Positions 1 through 11,025 are shown, counted from the stretch's first letter. The stretch: 64,000 nucleotides of DNA from Monoplex corrugatus (GCA_030674185.1 JAPXFY010000015.1:18786989-18850988); one strand, 5' to 3'. The notes: generated by a model not told the origin, from the letters alone. A program made the numbers and translations.

Positions 1-522
1 GCTCAATGAAAGACACAGTTGGGTGTGGAACAGTTTTGGCTGTGGCTGGACAAGCAAGATTCTTGCTGCCATGGCAGTCCTTGGCACAGCTGACACACAT
101 GAAGACTGATGTTGTGGCTGGGTGGTCACTGCCTCAGCTTTCCCTCCCTCTCTTCTGACCAACTACCACCGAGTTCGAGTCTCCACGACAATGGCAATGC
201 CTGCACATACAGCCTATCCCCAGGCACAGCGATTTCTAGCTGTCTTTTCCTAGGTGTCCACACTGATATCAGCAGACTTCTAGTCACATGTGCAAATGTC
301 CCTATACCAAGTGGTAGGTGCTGTACTGGCCAAGATCCTGCAGTGGGCTTTCTATGCAGGATGTCTTTTGGGATGTGGCCATTCTGCTCGTGGCACACAT
401 GGCCAAACCAGAGCAGCCACCATGCATCATATGTATGTAACATACATACACATATACACACAAACTCATATTCATGGGTGTATGTCAAAAGTAAATGACT
501 AGTTACGACAAAATGAAACAAA

Positions 523-525
<3 letters not shown>
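1..525. other. Unassigned sequence
   Basis: No splice-bounded exon, transposon domain or tandem structure is convincing here. Open frames of 70 to 131 codons exist on both strands but overlap one another and resemble no family I know. The segment around 150-260 has the look of old LINE-derived sequence, but I cannot assign it. Confidence 0.3.

Positions 526-617
<92 letters not shown>
526..617. repeat. (AC)n microsatellite
   Basis: Forty-six uninterrupted AC dinucleotides. A short GATA/GACA tetranucleotide tract follows at about 651-690. Confidence 0.97.
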
Positions 618-619
<2 letters not shown>

Positions 620-689
620 TAGGCTAGCTACCTAGATGATAGCTAGTTAGATCGATAGACAGACAGACAGACAGATAGATAGATAGACA

Positions 690-1060
690 GCTAGATAAAC
701 AGAGAGACTGAAGAAAGAAAGATTTCAGATTCTTTATTCATATAACAGACAACTGATTCCACGAAGCATAAAGACGTCTCAGAGAGACACACAGAGAGAG
801 AGAGAGCCAGAGCCAGAGCCAGAGCCAGAGACAGACAAAGAGAGACAAACAAAGAGACAAAGAGAAAGAGAGAGAGAATCGGAACGTAAAACTTTGACAA
901 GAAAAAAATCTAAAAAGAAATATTCACCACCACCACCAGAACCATCACCACCATCACCACCACAATAACCATCACCACCACCATCAACAACAAAACATAC
1001 ACACAAAATAATAACAAAAATAATAAACAATGATAATAACCCACCCCCCCCCCCCCCCGG
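690..1060. repeat. Low-complexity GA, CCAGAG and CAC tracts with poly-C
   Basis: Purine-rich GA repeats run at 778-880 and include four tandem GAGCCA units. CAC/CCA trinucleotides follow at 923-990, and a run of 15 C at 1044-1058. Open frames here, such as runs of Gly or Ser-Leu, are products of the simple repeats. Confidence 0.85.
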
Positions 1061-1364
1061 TACTGTTTGATAAAGAAATTAAGATCTGGAACCACAGGAG
1101 CTATGTAGTTCGTTTTTATGTAGTTAGGGGTTCCTCTTTCCTGTAATGCTCTCTGTTCATTCACAAGTCTTCTTCTTGTTTCTGCCTTACAGGTCACTCA
1201 TCTGTATTTCTTCCAATTTTCTCATTAGCTCCCACAATACAAAACATGGCTGCCTTTAGGGTGGGATAAAGATTGGTCATATAAGGAAAAATCCACTCCC
1301 TCTGCTAGGTTGGTCTGTTTGTATGAATTTATATGTTTAGACAGAGAGCACCAGCAGGGGCTTT

Positions 1365-1763
1365 AGCCTTCATTAAAAAGAAGATAATAATGATAAATAT
1401 TATAGTAATAATAATAATGATAACCACTCATGATAACAATGATAATGGTGATTATAATATACTAACAGTGACAACAACAACAATAACATAATAACAATGC
1501 TAATGATGATGATGAGGAGGAGGAGGAGGAGATGACTTACTAACAACAAAAACAACAACAATAATAATTACAATAACACCCATAACAATACTGATAAATA
1601 CTATTAACAATAATAACAATAATAAGAACAAAAATTACAATCATAATAACAATCACGACCCCCCCCCCCCCAAAAAAAAAAAAAAAAAAATTATGTTATA
1701 TACTGAAGAAGAAGAAAAAGAACAGGAAGAAGAGGAGAAGGAAGAAGAACAGGAGGAGGACAG

Positions 1764-1805
<42 letters not shown>

Positions 1806-1820
1806 GTCATCATCATCAAT
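1365..1820. repeat. AAT, GAT, GAA and TCA trinucleotide tracts
   Basis: Interrupted AAT/AAC repeats at 1381-1650 are followed by a C13 run and an A19 run (1659-1690), GAA/GAG repeats (1702-1762) and a (TCA)n tract at 1766-1818. The Asp-rich and Ser-rich frames across it are simple-repeat translations. Confidence 0.9.
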
Positions 1821-1884
1821 ATCATTATCAAAAACAGGATCTAAGGATCTCACAGGCCAGATGGCCGAGACATTCTACAAGTGT

Positions 1885-2090
1885 TTCTATCAGATACAAA
1901 CATAAGATATAAAACCCATACACTATGTACGACCTCAAGACCTTGCCAATGCATGGAGCTACAAGCAGCCTTAAGGCTTATGCCATTGATCATTTTGGAC
2001 CTTCTCCATCACATGGCATCAAAATGATGTAAATGCATGCTGAACCTTTTCCAAGCACAGAGACTTTATCTTGAGAAACTGGAAAAGTCT
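1885..2090 (+). repeat. Dispersed repeat D, copy 1
   Basis: It shares order and wording with 14530-14760: an AAAACCCATACxCTA segment, an ACCTTGCCAA-like segment, GGCTTATGC, a GGACCTTCTCCATCACATGxCATC segment, and a final GCACAGAGACxTTxTCTTGA segment. The end segment recurs at about 10060-10110 and 16490-16520. No coding capacity is visible; it is probably a non-autonomous element. Confidence 0.55.
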
Positions 2091-2124
2091 CTCTATCCAT
2101 GTCAGCCCAATAGCACAATTTTCT

Positions 2125-2245
2125 TGTTTAAAGCCCAGCCAACTGCGTACAGCATATCAAGGCAATAACCATTTCAAAATGTACTAAATACAGGGGAAAA
2201 AAAAGAAAATTTGGTACACATATCAATGCATTCACGCATATATAT
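2125..2245 (+). repeat. Dispersed repeat A, left part (split by the R2-type LINE)
   Basis: It begins with the AAAGCCCAGCCAACTGCG core and runs through CACATATCAATGCATTCACG. Intact copies of repeat A (18118-18660, 61715-62215) continue directly into the sequence found here only after 6191, so a foreign block split this copy. Confidence 0.75.
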
Positions 2246-2255
2246 ATCTAAGGAG
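2246..2255 (+). repeat. Target-site duplication, left
   Basis: ATCTAAGGAG here is repeated exactly at 6181-6190. Uninterrupted copies of repeat A contain one similar site followed by ATGCCCC, as found after the right copy. An 11-bp version including one more T is also possible. Confidence 0.75.
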
Positions 2256-2432
2256 TTCTGAAGCGCAGAATCGCCCAGGTTCGCTCCCCGGCGTGGGAAA
2301 AAAAAAAAAATAGACAACAGCAGAAGGGCATCCAGGAGTCATGACCTGGATGTGGCCCGGCCCCCCGAGAGTGTAAGGAGTTCAGGGCCGAAACACTTGT
2401 CTTCTGTTGTCTAGCTCTCCCTAGAGTTTCTT
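2256..2432 (+). repeat. SINE C, upstream copy, 5'-truncated
   Basis: It starts in the middle of the tRNA-like head (TTCTGAAGCGCAG), keeps a box-B-like element at 2278-2288, then has an A-run, an ATGACCTGGATGTGGCCCGG segment, and the end CTCTCCCTAGAGTTTCT. Box A is missing. It matches 5982-6172 closely apart from small indels. A third, partial copy lies at 13745-13860. Confidence 0.8.
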
Positions 2433-2673
2433 TCTACCTGTACATGGTCAATCCATTGACTTCCGGGAATAGTTCGGAGGACATTCGGGAAAGACCGAAC
2501 GACACTGGGAAAGACTAGATCTGCGGGCTTTATGGGTTGGCTTCCCACCTTGCCTTTGATAACATGCCACGAGTTCCATTAATGAAAGATGCTCCCAGGA
2601 TTCACCGAAAGGGGGAGAGAATGATGAATCCATCGGCACTGACTCCATCACGACTGGAAACGCACAACGGATC

Positions 2674-5600
2674 ATGATTAATGACCAGATGGAATTTCCG
2701 TGTGCGTGTGGAAGGAGATTCACCACCAAACGCGGCATGAATATCCACAGGACAAAAATGGGCTGTTTGAAGACTCATATGAACCAGCAGCAGCGCACTG
2801 CGATAGCAGGTGAGACGTTGGATGACCAAGGCCAGGAATTAAACCATAGTGCCAAGGACATCCACGCTGAATGGTTCTGGTGCGGATTTTGCACAAGCTC
2901 TTAACGCCAAACGTGAAAAACTCAATTTGCCGCCTGCCGGTGCAAAAGAACAATGGGAGAAATTAGATGAGGAACTTGTCCTTAAGCTGAATGCGCTAAT
3001 AGGGAACAGTACGCTGGAACACAAACTTGACACATACGGAGACATCATATACTCTATCTGCAGGGACACTTATGGAGTGAAGCAGCCAAAGACAAAAACG
3101 CCTCCCCAGAAATCCAGAAGACAGCAACAGATGGAGAGCATCCGGAGGGAGAAAAGGAAGCTTAAAAAGCGAATGAAAACTGCCTCAGAATTCGAGAAGC
3201 AAGGGCTCCTGGAACTCTGGAAAGATCTGAAAGCCAAACACAATGCTCTCAGCAAAGTGGAATCAGCAAGGCGAAGAAAGAGCAAAAAGAAGAAGACTCA
3301 AGATCGTTTCTTCAAAGATCCCTTTGATTTTGCAAGAAAGCTGTTTGAACAACCCAAATCAGGGACTATCACAGTGGGCAAGGAAACCCTAAAGCAGCAT
3401 CTCAGGGAAACATATTCCGATTCTCAGCGCGAGGCACCACTTGAAATCCAGAATCTGGTTTGGCCTGCAGCGCCAGAAGGAAAATTCAATAACAAACCAC
3501 CAACACTGGATAAGTGAAGAACGTAGTAAAGAAAGCCAGAGCCAAGTCAGCACCTGGACCAAACGGAATACCATACCTGCTCTACAAGAAATGCCCAAAA
3601 GTGCTCGAGTGGTTCCACAAGATGATTCGATCAGCATGGAGGAACCAGAAGATCAGCGACCAATGGACGAGAGCTGAGGGAGTGTACATTCCGAAGGAGC
3701 AGAACTCCAGCAGCATCAACCAGTTCAGGCCAATATCACTTCTGAACGTCGAGGGGAAAATCTTCTTCTCTGTTATGGCAGCAAGATTGACAAAATACCT
3801 GACTGAAAACAAGTATCTGGATATGTCAGTCCAAAAGGGAGGCATACCAGGAATGCCTGGATGCTTGGAACATGCCACGTTGATTTGGGATGCCATCCAA
3901 AAAGCAAGAACAGAGAAGAGAGATATTGACGTAGTTTGGCTTGATCTGGCGAATGCATATGGATCAGTTCCACACGATATGATCCAGCTGGCTCTTGAAA
4001 TGTATCACATCGCAAAAAACATCCGAACAATGCTGAGGAAGTATTTCCAAGGGTTCTCAATGCGGTTCTCTACCAAAGAATACACCACGGACTGGATAGA
4101 CCTAGAGGTGGGCATTGCAATGGGCTGTGCAATCTCTCCCATACTGTTCGTGTTGGCAATGGAAGTCATCTTGAAAGCTGCAATGAAGAGTTCAGGTCCA
4201 GTGAATCTGGGAGATGGATACCAGATGCCTCCTCTGAAAGCTTTCATGGATGACACAACAGTCTTGTCCACGATGAGGAAGAGACACACCTAATCTTAAA
4301 GCAGCTGGATGAGCTGGTGGCCTCTTCAAGAATGAGGTTCAAACCAAAGAAATCCCGAAGTCTCTCACTGCGAAAAGGAAAAGTGGCAGATTCAGTCAAA
4401 TTCATGGTAGCCAACCAAGCCATCCCCACTGTCACAGAAGAGCCAGTAAAAAGTCTCGGAAGATGGTATGATAACTCCCTGAAAGACACACAAAGGGGAT
4501 GTGAAACCAAGCAAACAGCAGAAGAAGGCCTGAAGAAAATAGATAACTGCGGACTGCCAGGCAAATACAAAGTCTGGTGTCTACAGTTCATGCTGATACC
4601 AAAGCTGTTGTGGCCACTGCTAATCTATGACATTTGCACCAGCACCGTGAAGCAATGGAAGCCAAAATCAACAAATACACAAGAAAATGGCTTGGTGTCC
4701 CACCTGGTCTCACTGATGTTGCATTCTACTGTCGTCAAGCAATGCTGAAGCTACCTCTCAAATCCATAGTGGAGGAATACAAAGTTGGAAAAGCAAGACT
4801 GTTGAGCATGCTGGAGGAATCGAAAGACAATATCGTGAGATCAGTTCAGCCAAAGCTGAGAACTGGCAAAAAATGGAAAGTCCAAGAGGCTGTAAACAAT
4901 GCCAAGAGAAACCTCAGCATCAAAGAAATAATTGGACACACGCAAACCAACAGACAGGGACTGGGAGCAACAAAAATGCAGTGGTGGTCCAAAGCCAAAG
5001 GGAAGGAAAAAAGAGACATGATCATACAGGAGTTGAAGAAAAGAAGATGTCAAAAGAGTGCAGAAGGCAGTCCAGCAAGGTCAACAGGGGCAATGGACAA
5101 CATGGGACAGTGCACTCCAAAGAAGTCTCAGCTGGAACGATATGTGGCACATGGGCTCCTCTAAGGATAAGCTTCCTCCTCAGATCTGTATATGACCTGC
5201 TCCCCTCGAATGCAAACTTAGTGAAATGGGGGAAATCAGATGACCCAGCATGTCCGCTCTGTCAGAAGAAACAAACAGTGGAACATGTCCTAAGCTCTTG
5301 CAAAGTAGCGCTAGCCCAAGGAAGGTATACATGGAGGCACAACCAAGTTCTGAAAGTGATCACAGACGTGGTTAGCGAAAAAACCATGACCCCAAACGCA
5401 CCAATTGCTATGACAACGTTCTACAAAGCAGGAGGGAAACAGGTCTGGCCCGAAATTGCTATGACAACCAGCACATTGCCAAAGGGTCTTCTGGATGGAG
5501 CAGTCGACTGGGAGTGTACAGCAGACCTCCCAGAGTGGAGAAATTACCCAGATGTCATCAGCAAGACAGGCATGAGACCAGACATCGCTCTCCACTCTGA

Positions 5601-5908
5601 CTCCTCGAAACAAGTGATTCTGATAGAACTCACTGTGCCATACGAAAGCAGAATGGAAGAAGCACATATCTACGCTCGTACAAGACCGAAAAATACGCCG
5701 GTCTTGCCAGCACCCTGAAGAAAGCAGGTCTGCGGGTCAAAATCTTCGCCATAGAGGTCGGGGCAAGAGGGTTTGTGGGCACCTCCGCTTATGATCTCAT
5801 GAAACAACTCGCCATTTCTGGGAAGAAGAGGACTAGAGCCCTTAAAGCGATGGCAGAGGCAGCAGAAAGGAGCTCAAGCTGGATCTGGGCAAGGAGGAAC
5901 CAAAAATG
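2674..5908 (+). pseudogene. R2-superfamily non-LTR retrotransposon polyprotein, broken by frameshifts
   Basis: The order of domains is that of R2/NeSL/Hero-type LINEs. A CCHC-type zinc finger (CACGRRF...HRTKMGC) lies at about 2700-2760. A basic linker follows to 3517. The reverse transcriptase covers 3514-4290, with a DLANAYGSVPH box A and the FMDD catalytic motif at 4243-4254. A thumb/connection region has KYTRKWLGVPPGLT. A CCHC knuckle (CPLCQKKQTVEHVLSSC) lies at about 5249-5301. It is followed by the RHN motif and the restriction-like endonuclease core (RPDIAL ... IELTVPYE, about 5575-5650). A conserved C-terminal tail stops with TGA at 5906-5908. The frame changes at least five times (near 2880, 3515, 4280, 4680 and 5070, and again near 5690), so no full protein can be made. 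Function in the family: target-primed reverse transcription at sites cut by the endonuclease domain. The 5' end of the ORF is uncertain. Confidence 0.88.
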
Positions 5909-5937
5909 AACTTCATAAGGATTAAATTCCCTACAGA

Positions 5938-6180
5938 TGATGTGTGCCCCGTTAGCACATTGGTAAAACCGCGTACCGCAGTTCTGAAGCGCAGAATCGC
6001 CCAGGTTCGCTCCCCGGCGTGGGGGAAAAAAAAAAAAATAGACAACAGCAGAAGTCATGACCTGGATGTGGCCCGGCCCCCGAGAGTGTAAGGAGTTCAG
6101 GGCCGAAACACTTGTCTAAAGGGGGTTACTTCTCTGAAGACCTTCTGTTGTTTAGCTCTCCCTAGAGTTTCTATCTATCT
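5938..6180 (+). repeat. SINE C, downstream copy with tRNA-like Pol III promoter
   Basis: A tRNA-like head carries box A at 5953-5963 (TAGCACATTGG, matching TRGYNNANNNG) and a box-B-like element at 6004-6014 (GGTTCGCTCCC), about 40 nt apart. A T-arm can fold from CCAGG/CCCGG (6001-6017), and the CCCCG and CGTGGGG ends can pair as an acceptor-like stem. An A-run, a body shared with the upstream copy, and a (TATC)n tail follow. It starts only about 30 bp after the LINE stop codon, so it is effectively the LINE 3' UTR. Confidence 0.75.
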
Positions 6181-6190
6181 ATCTAAGGAG
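6181..6190 (+). repeat. Target-site duplication, right
   Basis: Exact repeat of 2246-2255. It is followed by ATGCCCC, the normal continuation of repeat A. Confidence 0.75.
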
Positions 6191-6370
6191 ATGCCCCAGG
6201 CATTGACCACTCCGTCCAATTTATCGCACAGGGGATTTAAAAAACATACCTGAATACAAATTTAAACATAATTAAGGATTTGTAAAAACGGGCCTAAGTT
6301 TCCTGAAATTAGTTCTGCATATCTCATTTCCCCAGAGCCAAAAAAATGCACTCAATTCCCAAGTTTGTGG
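6191..6370 (+). repeat. Dispersed repeat A, right part
   Basis: It continues the copy begun at 2125: ATGCCCCAGGCATTGACCAC, the TTTATCGCACAGGGGATTTAA segment, a CATACCTGAATAC segment, and AAAAATGCACT near the end. The same order occurs in intact copies. Confidence 0.75.
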
Positions 6371-6499
6371 CGTGGACTTACCTGCGCGTTCAGATATGTG
6401 TTCCAGTTTCTCTCCTCGGTCCACCATCTTGGCCACGTTCATCCTCATTATGTCTGTCAACTCAATGGAGCACGTACAAATTCAGAATATAGTTATTCA

Positions 6500-6514
6500 G
6501 GTAGGTGTGTGTGT

Positions 6515-6552
<38 letters not shown>

Positions 6553-6765
6553 GGAGTGGGTGCATGGGTGTGTGTGTGTGTTGGGGTGGGTGCATGGGTG
6601 TGTGTGTGTATGTGTGTGTGTGTGCACGCGCGCACACGTACACGTGTGTGTGAGTTGGTGTGTGTATTTGCGTGTCTGTATGCATGTGTGTGTTGTTTTT
6701 CAAAGAAACAGTGAAATGTCAAGATCACAACAGCTGACTATTCTTTGGAACACACACACACATAC
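6500..6765. repeat. TG-rich microsatellite, interrupted
   Basis: (TG)n with a twice-repeated GGxGTGGGTGCATGGG segment and CG-containing variants. Long Cys-Val and His-Thr frames on both strands are artefacts of the dinucleotide repeat. Confidence 0.92.
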
Positions 6766-6975
6766 ATGAATGGCACTCTCTATACATGAAAACAGTACAA
6801 AAAAGACACTCTTTTGTCATGACAATCACATAGCTTGACCTAACCAGAAAATATGCAATATTAATTTATCAAACAAGGTGCATTTAAGCATGTCACCTAC
6901 TTAGACTAAATGCTACACATGAATTTGGTGAAAGCATTCTAAAACTCAGTCATGATTTTGGAGGTGACCATACTT

Positions 6976-7262
6976 TAGATTTTTTTTTTTATCAATTTAT
7001 TTATTTAATTATTTGTTTATTTGTTTATTTGTTTATTTATTTATTCATTTATTTATTTAATTATTTATTTATTTATTTAGCTAGTCAGTTAGTTAGTAAG
7101 TTACTTACTTATTTACTCACTTATTTACTTATTTATTTACTTATTTATTTGTTTAATCAATAAATTTATTTAAAAATTTATTTATTCATTTATATTTTTC
7201 ATTTATTTACTTATTCATTCATTTATTTATCGATTTATTGATTTACTTATTCATTTATTCAT
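6976..7262. repeat. TTTA-type tetranucleotide tract
   Basis: Degenerate (ATTT)n and (TTAC)n over about 290 bp. Very AT-rich. Confidence 0.9.
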
Positions 7263-7423
7263 CCTTGTGTTCGAGTATAATAACATCACAAACATTCGGT
7301 CTGGTGGTCTGGATGAAGTATGTGGTTTTCATCAAGTCCACTTTGTTACCCCAGAGCTGTTGCTCCAGAGTTGTTCCATTTGGCCATTACTTGTTTTAGT
7401 TCTGGACAATGAGCAAACCTATA

Positions 7424-7742
7424 CAATGTGTTCTGGAAACTGTGATCCTGTCTGGGATGAACACTCATCCATATGGGACAGCCCCATCTGGCACATATGT
7501 TGAAGACTGTGGTCCTGTCTGGTATGGACACCCATCTGTGTGGGACAGCCCTAACTGACACATATGTTGGACACTGTGGTCCTGTCTGGTATGGACACCC
7601 ATCTGTGTGGGACAGCCCTAACTGACACATATGTTGGACACTGTGGTCCTGTCTGGTATGGACACCCATCTGTGTGGGACAGTCCCATTTGACACATATG
7701 TTGGAGACTGTGGTCCTGTCTGGTATAGACACCCATCTGTGT
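7424..7742 (+). repeat. 67-bp minisatellite, first block
   Basis: GGGACAG occurs at 7475, 7542, 7609 and 7676, exactly 67 bp apart. Each unit carries CACATATGTTGGAGACTGTG and then GGTCCTGTCTGGTATGGACA. The first unit, from about 7424, is more diverged. The array is interrupted at 7743 and resumes at about 8262. Confidence 0.93.
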
Positions 7743-7758
7743 AATAATAATAATAATA

Positions 7759-7850
<92 letters not shown>

Positions 7851-7964
7851 TAATATAATAATAATTACAATATTTATATAGCGCAAAATCTTGATAAAAT
7901 CAAATCTAAGCGCTGAAGCAGACACACACGTAAGCACGCACGCACGCACGCACGCACACACACG

Positions 7965-8012
<48 letters not shown>

Positions 8013-8261
8013 TGGCTATAAATGGGGAGAAAGAATAAAAGCAATAAAAGCAAGAATAAAAGCAATGGAAAATTATAGAGAGCATAGCATATACAATTAT
8101 ATATTATAACCATGTGATTCCCTCCGAGCGGAGACAGGCTGCAGAGGGGGGGGGGGGGGGGGGTTGAGTGAGGTTAGGATTTTATGCGGAGGAGAAAAGG
8201 TGAGTTTTGAGAGCGGACTTGAAGGAGACAAAAGTAGGTTGCTGACGGACTGAGAGAGGAA
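7743..8261 (-). mobile_element. LINE 3' end (CR1/L2-like), inserted in the minisatellite
   Basis: Read on the minus strand, it opens with the last codons of a LINE ORF (LPLSVRQQPTFVSFKSALKT, ending HLFSSA and stop near 8182). A 3' UTR follows, containing a G18/C18 run (8146-8163), an AC microsatellite, and the AAGCGCT ... GCGCTATATAAAT-type segment common at LINE 3' ends. It finishes with a long (TTA)n tail (AAT repeats at 7741-7860 on the plus strand). Flanking TCTGTG on both sides is a plausible short target duplication. It is extremely 5'-truncated, with no RT core present. Confidence 0.75.
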
Positions 8262-8575
8262 GTCTGTGGGACAGCCCCATTTGACACATATGTTGGAGAC
8301 TGTGGTCCTGTCTGGTATAGACACCCATCTGTGTGGGACAGCCCCATTCAGCACATATGTTGGAGACTGTGGTCCTGTCTGGTATGGACACCCATCTGTG
8401 TGGGGCAGTCCCATTTGACACATATGTTGGAGACTGTAGTCCTGTCTGGTATGGACACTCATCCATATGGGACAGCCCCACTCAGCACATATGTTGGAGT
8501 ACGTGGCTGTCCAGTCCTCAGAAGGCAGACCGTTTGTTGTTGTCGCTCAAGGAAATGGATGGGATCATTGGAAAC
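8262..8575 (+). repeat. 67-bp minisatellite, second block, and its unique right flank
   Basis: Unit starts at 8268, 8335, 8402 and 8469 keep the 67-bp period. The array ends near 8505. The flank to about 8575 (GTCCTCAGAAGGCAGAC, then TGGATGGGATCATT) is found again, reverse-complemented, at 21363-21425 beside the 21-bp satellite. Confidence 0.9.
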
Positions 8576-9590
8576 TGAAAGTGAGTGTGTACGTACACGT
8601 ACATTTCTGTATTAAGCTTTTATTTTTCTAACCAAACCCAATCCTAAAAGACTTCTAGAGTGCCCTATTCTCAAAAGTTATATATATATTAAAAAAAAAA
8701 ACAGCAAAAAATAAAACAAAACAAAACCACCAAATAAACAGGTTGCCTACCAACCTGAAGTTTTGGTTTATGCATGATCTGATGATTTTGTTGGTCTCTT
8801 TGTCATTCTTGTTGTTTCTTTCATAAATAATTACACACAGCTAACACCATTTAACAGATTAATCTGAATCAATCCAAACTCTGAAAACATGACAGCTAAG
8901 TGATAGCAACTGGAACCAGCACACATAAACAGCAAAGAACCCAAATGATATCTCGACATAGCAATAGGGTGTGGGGATAGTATGTAGGGATAGGGCAAGG
9001 AGAGATGGGTGTACCAAGACTCCGCGTTTCTGCTCACGACACGATGGCATTCGACCAGAGAGGAAAAAAACAACTGCAATAGATGTTCTCTTCGAGTCGA
9101 AGGCCGTTGCGGAAGATAACTGTTGAAAATAAAACTATAGTCATTTTTACATGAGTTGCTTCCCTTAGACCATATTTTGTTGTCATTTGCGCGTTATTCG
9201 TGATTTAGCTTGCTACTAAGCGGCAATGACTACATCTGTTGTACTAAAATGACAGAAAGAAGCGCATGAAATCCATGTTTTGTTTTTTAACTTAAGAAGA
9301 AGTTTTCAAAACCTGGAAATTTTGACAAAGAATCAGACATTGTTGAGTCCAGTATTCCCAGTGAAACAAAAGAAAAATGAATACACATGGTCCTGAACCT
9401 GTTTGGAAGGATGGAGCATCTTCTTTAGATTACCTATAACAAGAAAGCTGTCATGACTATACCATCTATGTAAACTATTTTAAAAGTTCATTCCTTCTAT
9501 TTTTTTTAGTCATGTTTGTTTCATGTTTGTGCAGTCTGCAGTTGATTTTTGTGTGTATATATGAATGTATGTGTATATGTCTGTGTGAGG
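8576..9590. other. Unassigned sequence
   Basis: Apart from an A-rich stretch at 8690-8730, I see no repeat, domain or well-bounded exon. The minus-strand frame at 8831-9079 has no recognisable family. Confidence 0.35.
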
Positions 9591-9765
9591 GCATGCTTAC
9601 CTGTTTACTTATGTACATACTCCTTTACTTTGTAGTTATTTATTCACCTACTTACTTCTTATTCACTTACTCACTCACTCGCTTGCTTGCTTACTTACTT
9701 CCTTGCTTAGTTGCTTACTTACTTACTTACCTATCGATGATTAAGAAAATATTGGCTTCACTTAT
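9591..9765. repeat. TTAC-like tetranucleotide tract
   Basis: Degenerate CTTAC/TTACT repeats over about 170 bp. Confidence 0.8.
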
Positions 9766-9769
9766 TTGA

Positions 9770-10617
9770 TAGATGGCTGAGCATTTGGGCATTGACTAGG
9801 GGGGAGGGGTCCGGTTCTGTCATGTGAGACGAGTTTATACAGAATAACTAGTTGTGTTGTGAGTCAGCCCTTCAATTATCTGTTCATTTACTTTATATAT
9901 GTTCCTTTTTTAAAGGTAAGATACACACATACACACATCATTCACATGTAACCAAGACTATTCCAGTGGTAGGCCAGCTCATGGGTTTATGTGCAGACTT
10001 AAGGTTTGAGTCATGATCACCATACACATGACACCTGTGACGTTAGTGCTTATGGAATTCATTCCGAGCACAGAGACGTCGTCTTGAGATACTGAAACTG
10101 AAACTGAAGCAGTTGAGTTTTGGAAATTCCGTAGCCTATATTTTGATCGAAATTGTGTGATCGAGAAGTCAAATGACTGCGACTTTGTTCAGTTAAATTA
10201 ATAATTTGACTGGTAAATACATAAGCCTCAAAACTAGTGTGTCAATGTCAAACTATCCATTACTGGATTTTTTTTTTTTAATTTTTTTTTTAGTAGCTTC
10301 ATTAGCTGAGTTGTTAGTGTGCCATGCTTATTACACAGAGTTTGTGGGTTTAATATGTAAGAGATGACAACACACATCTATTACAATGGTAAATATGACA
10401 GCCGTTTTCCTCTTGAAGTGTGCATGTTGCATGTCTATTTTGCATCATACTCTTACCATGTGGTATTTTGCAGGACAATACTTTATAAAGGAAGTTATAT
10501 TTGGGAGTGTGTGTATGTGGGGGGGGGGGGGGGGGGTTGTTTGTTTCTTTTGTTTTGCCTTGTTTTTTGATTTTGCATTTGTAAACCAGAAACACACAAA
10601 AATAGAATCAGAATGCA
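9770..10617. other. Unassigned sequence with a repeat-D end and a G18 run
   Basis: GCACAGAGACGTCGTCTTGA at about 10060-10110 matches the end of repeat D. A run of 18 G lies at 10519-10536. At 10585-10615 a CAGAAAC...AGAATCAGAA segment resembles the terminus of the fold-back elements at 32292 and 41040. Nothing else is recognised. Confidence 0.4.
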
Positions 10618-11025
10618 CATGTAGTACGGATGTGAAGCGTGGACAGTCAACACACGAAGTCAGAACAAGATTAAGGCAGCTGAAATGTGGTTTCTAAAAA
10701 GAATGTTAAAGAGTTCCATGGACAGCAAAAAATTAACAAGACAGTCTTGAGGGAGGCAGACACAAAATGGACATTAATGAAGATAGTTAACAAAAGACAA
10801 GCAACATTTATAGAACATTTTATGAGGCAAGAGAAATTAGAGCACCCGGTCACAACAAGAAAGCTGGAGGGAAAAAGGGCACCAGGCAGACCCAGGGAGC
10901 AAATACTGGTGGACGGACTTGCACAATGGATGAAGACAGAGAGGGTAGGAGAAGTACTTGCAGCAACAAAAGATCAATTCACATGGAAGGCAATGATCGC
11001 CAACACCATGCAGCAGGGCACATGA
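10618..11025 (+). pseudogene. RTE-like LINE, C-terminal fragment
   Basis: The frame carries YGCEAWTVN (from about 10624), MWFLKRML, RQATFIEHFMRQEKLEH and KLEGKRAPGRPREQ, the usual end of this LINE class after the RT domain. It stops with TGA at 11023-11025. A frame change lies near 10690. No RT catalytic motif is present, so this is a strongly 5'-truncated relic. The same family occurs on the minus strand at 34031-35080 and 38040-38935. Confidence 0.8.

Larger units (their letters stand above)
2256..6180 (+). mobile_element. Composite SINE - R2-superfamily LINE - SINE insertion
   Basis: The block between the two 10-bp target-site duplications holds a 5'-truncated SINE copy (2256-2432), a short LINE leader, a broken LINE ORF (about 2674-5908) and a second, longer SINE copy (about 5938-6180) ending in TATC repeats. 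Because one duplication encloses the whole block, it appears to have entered repeat A as a unit, or the LINE entered exactly at the tail of an existing SINE. The LINE is an R2/NeSL/Hero-type element: N-terminal zinc finger, RT, CCHC knuckle and restriction-like endonuclease. Confidence 0.75.

Noticed and set aside
1653..1905. Poly-Asp and poly-Ser frames
   Set aside because: Products of the (TCA)n/(TGA)n tract.
5953..6026. Functional tRNA gene
   Set aside because: Box B is off-consensus, the D-stem does not pair properly, and the unit is followed by a SINE body. It is a tRNA-derived SINE head.
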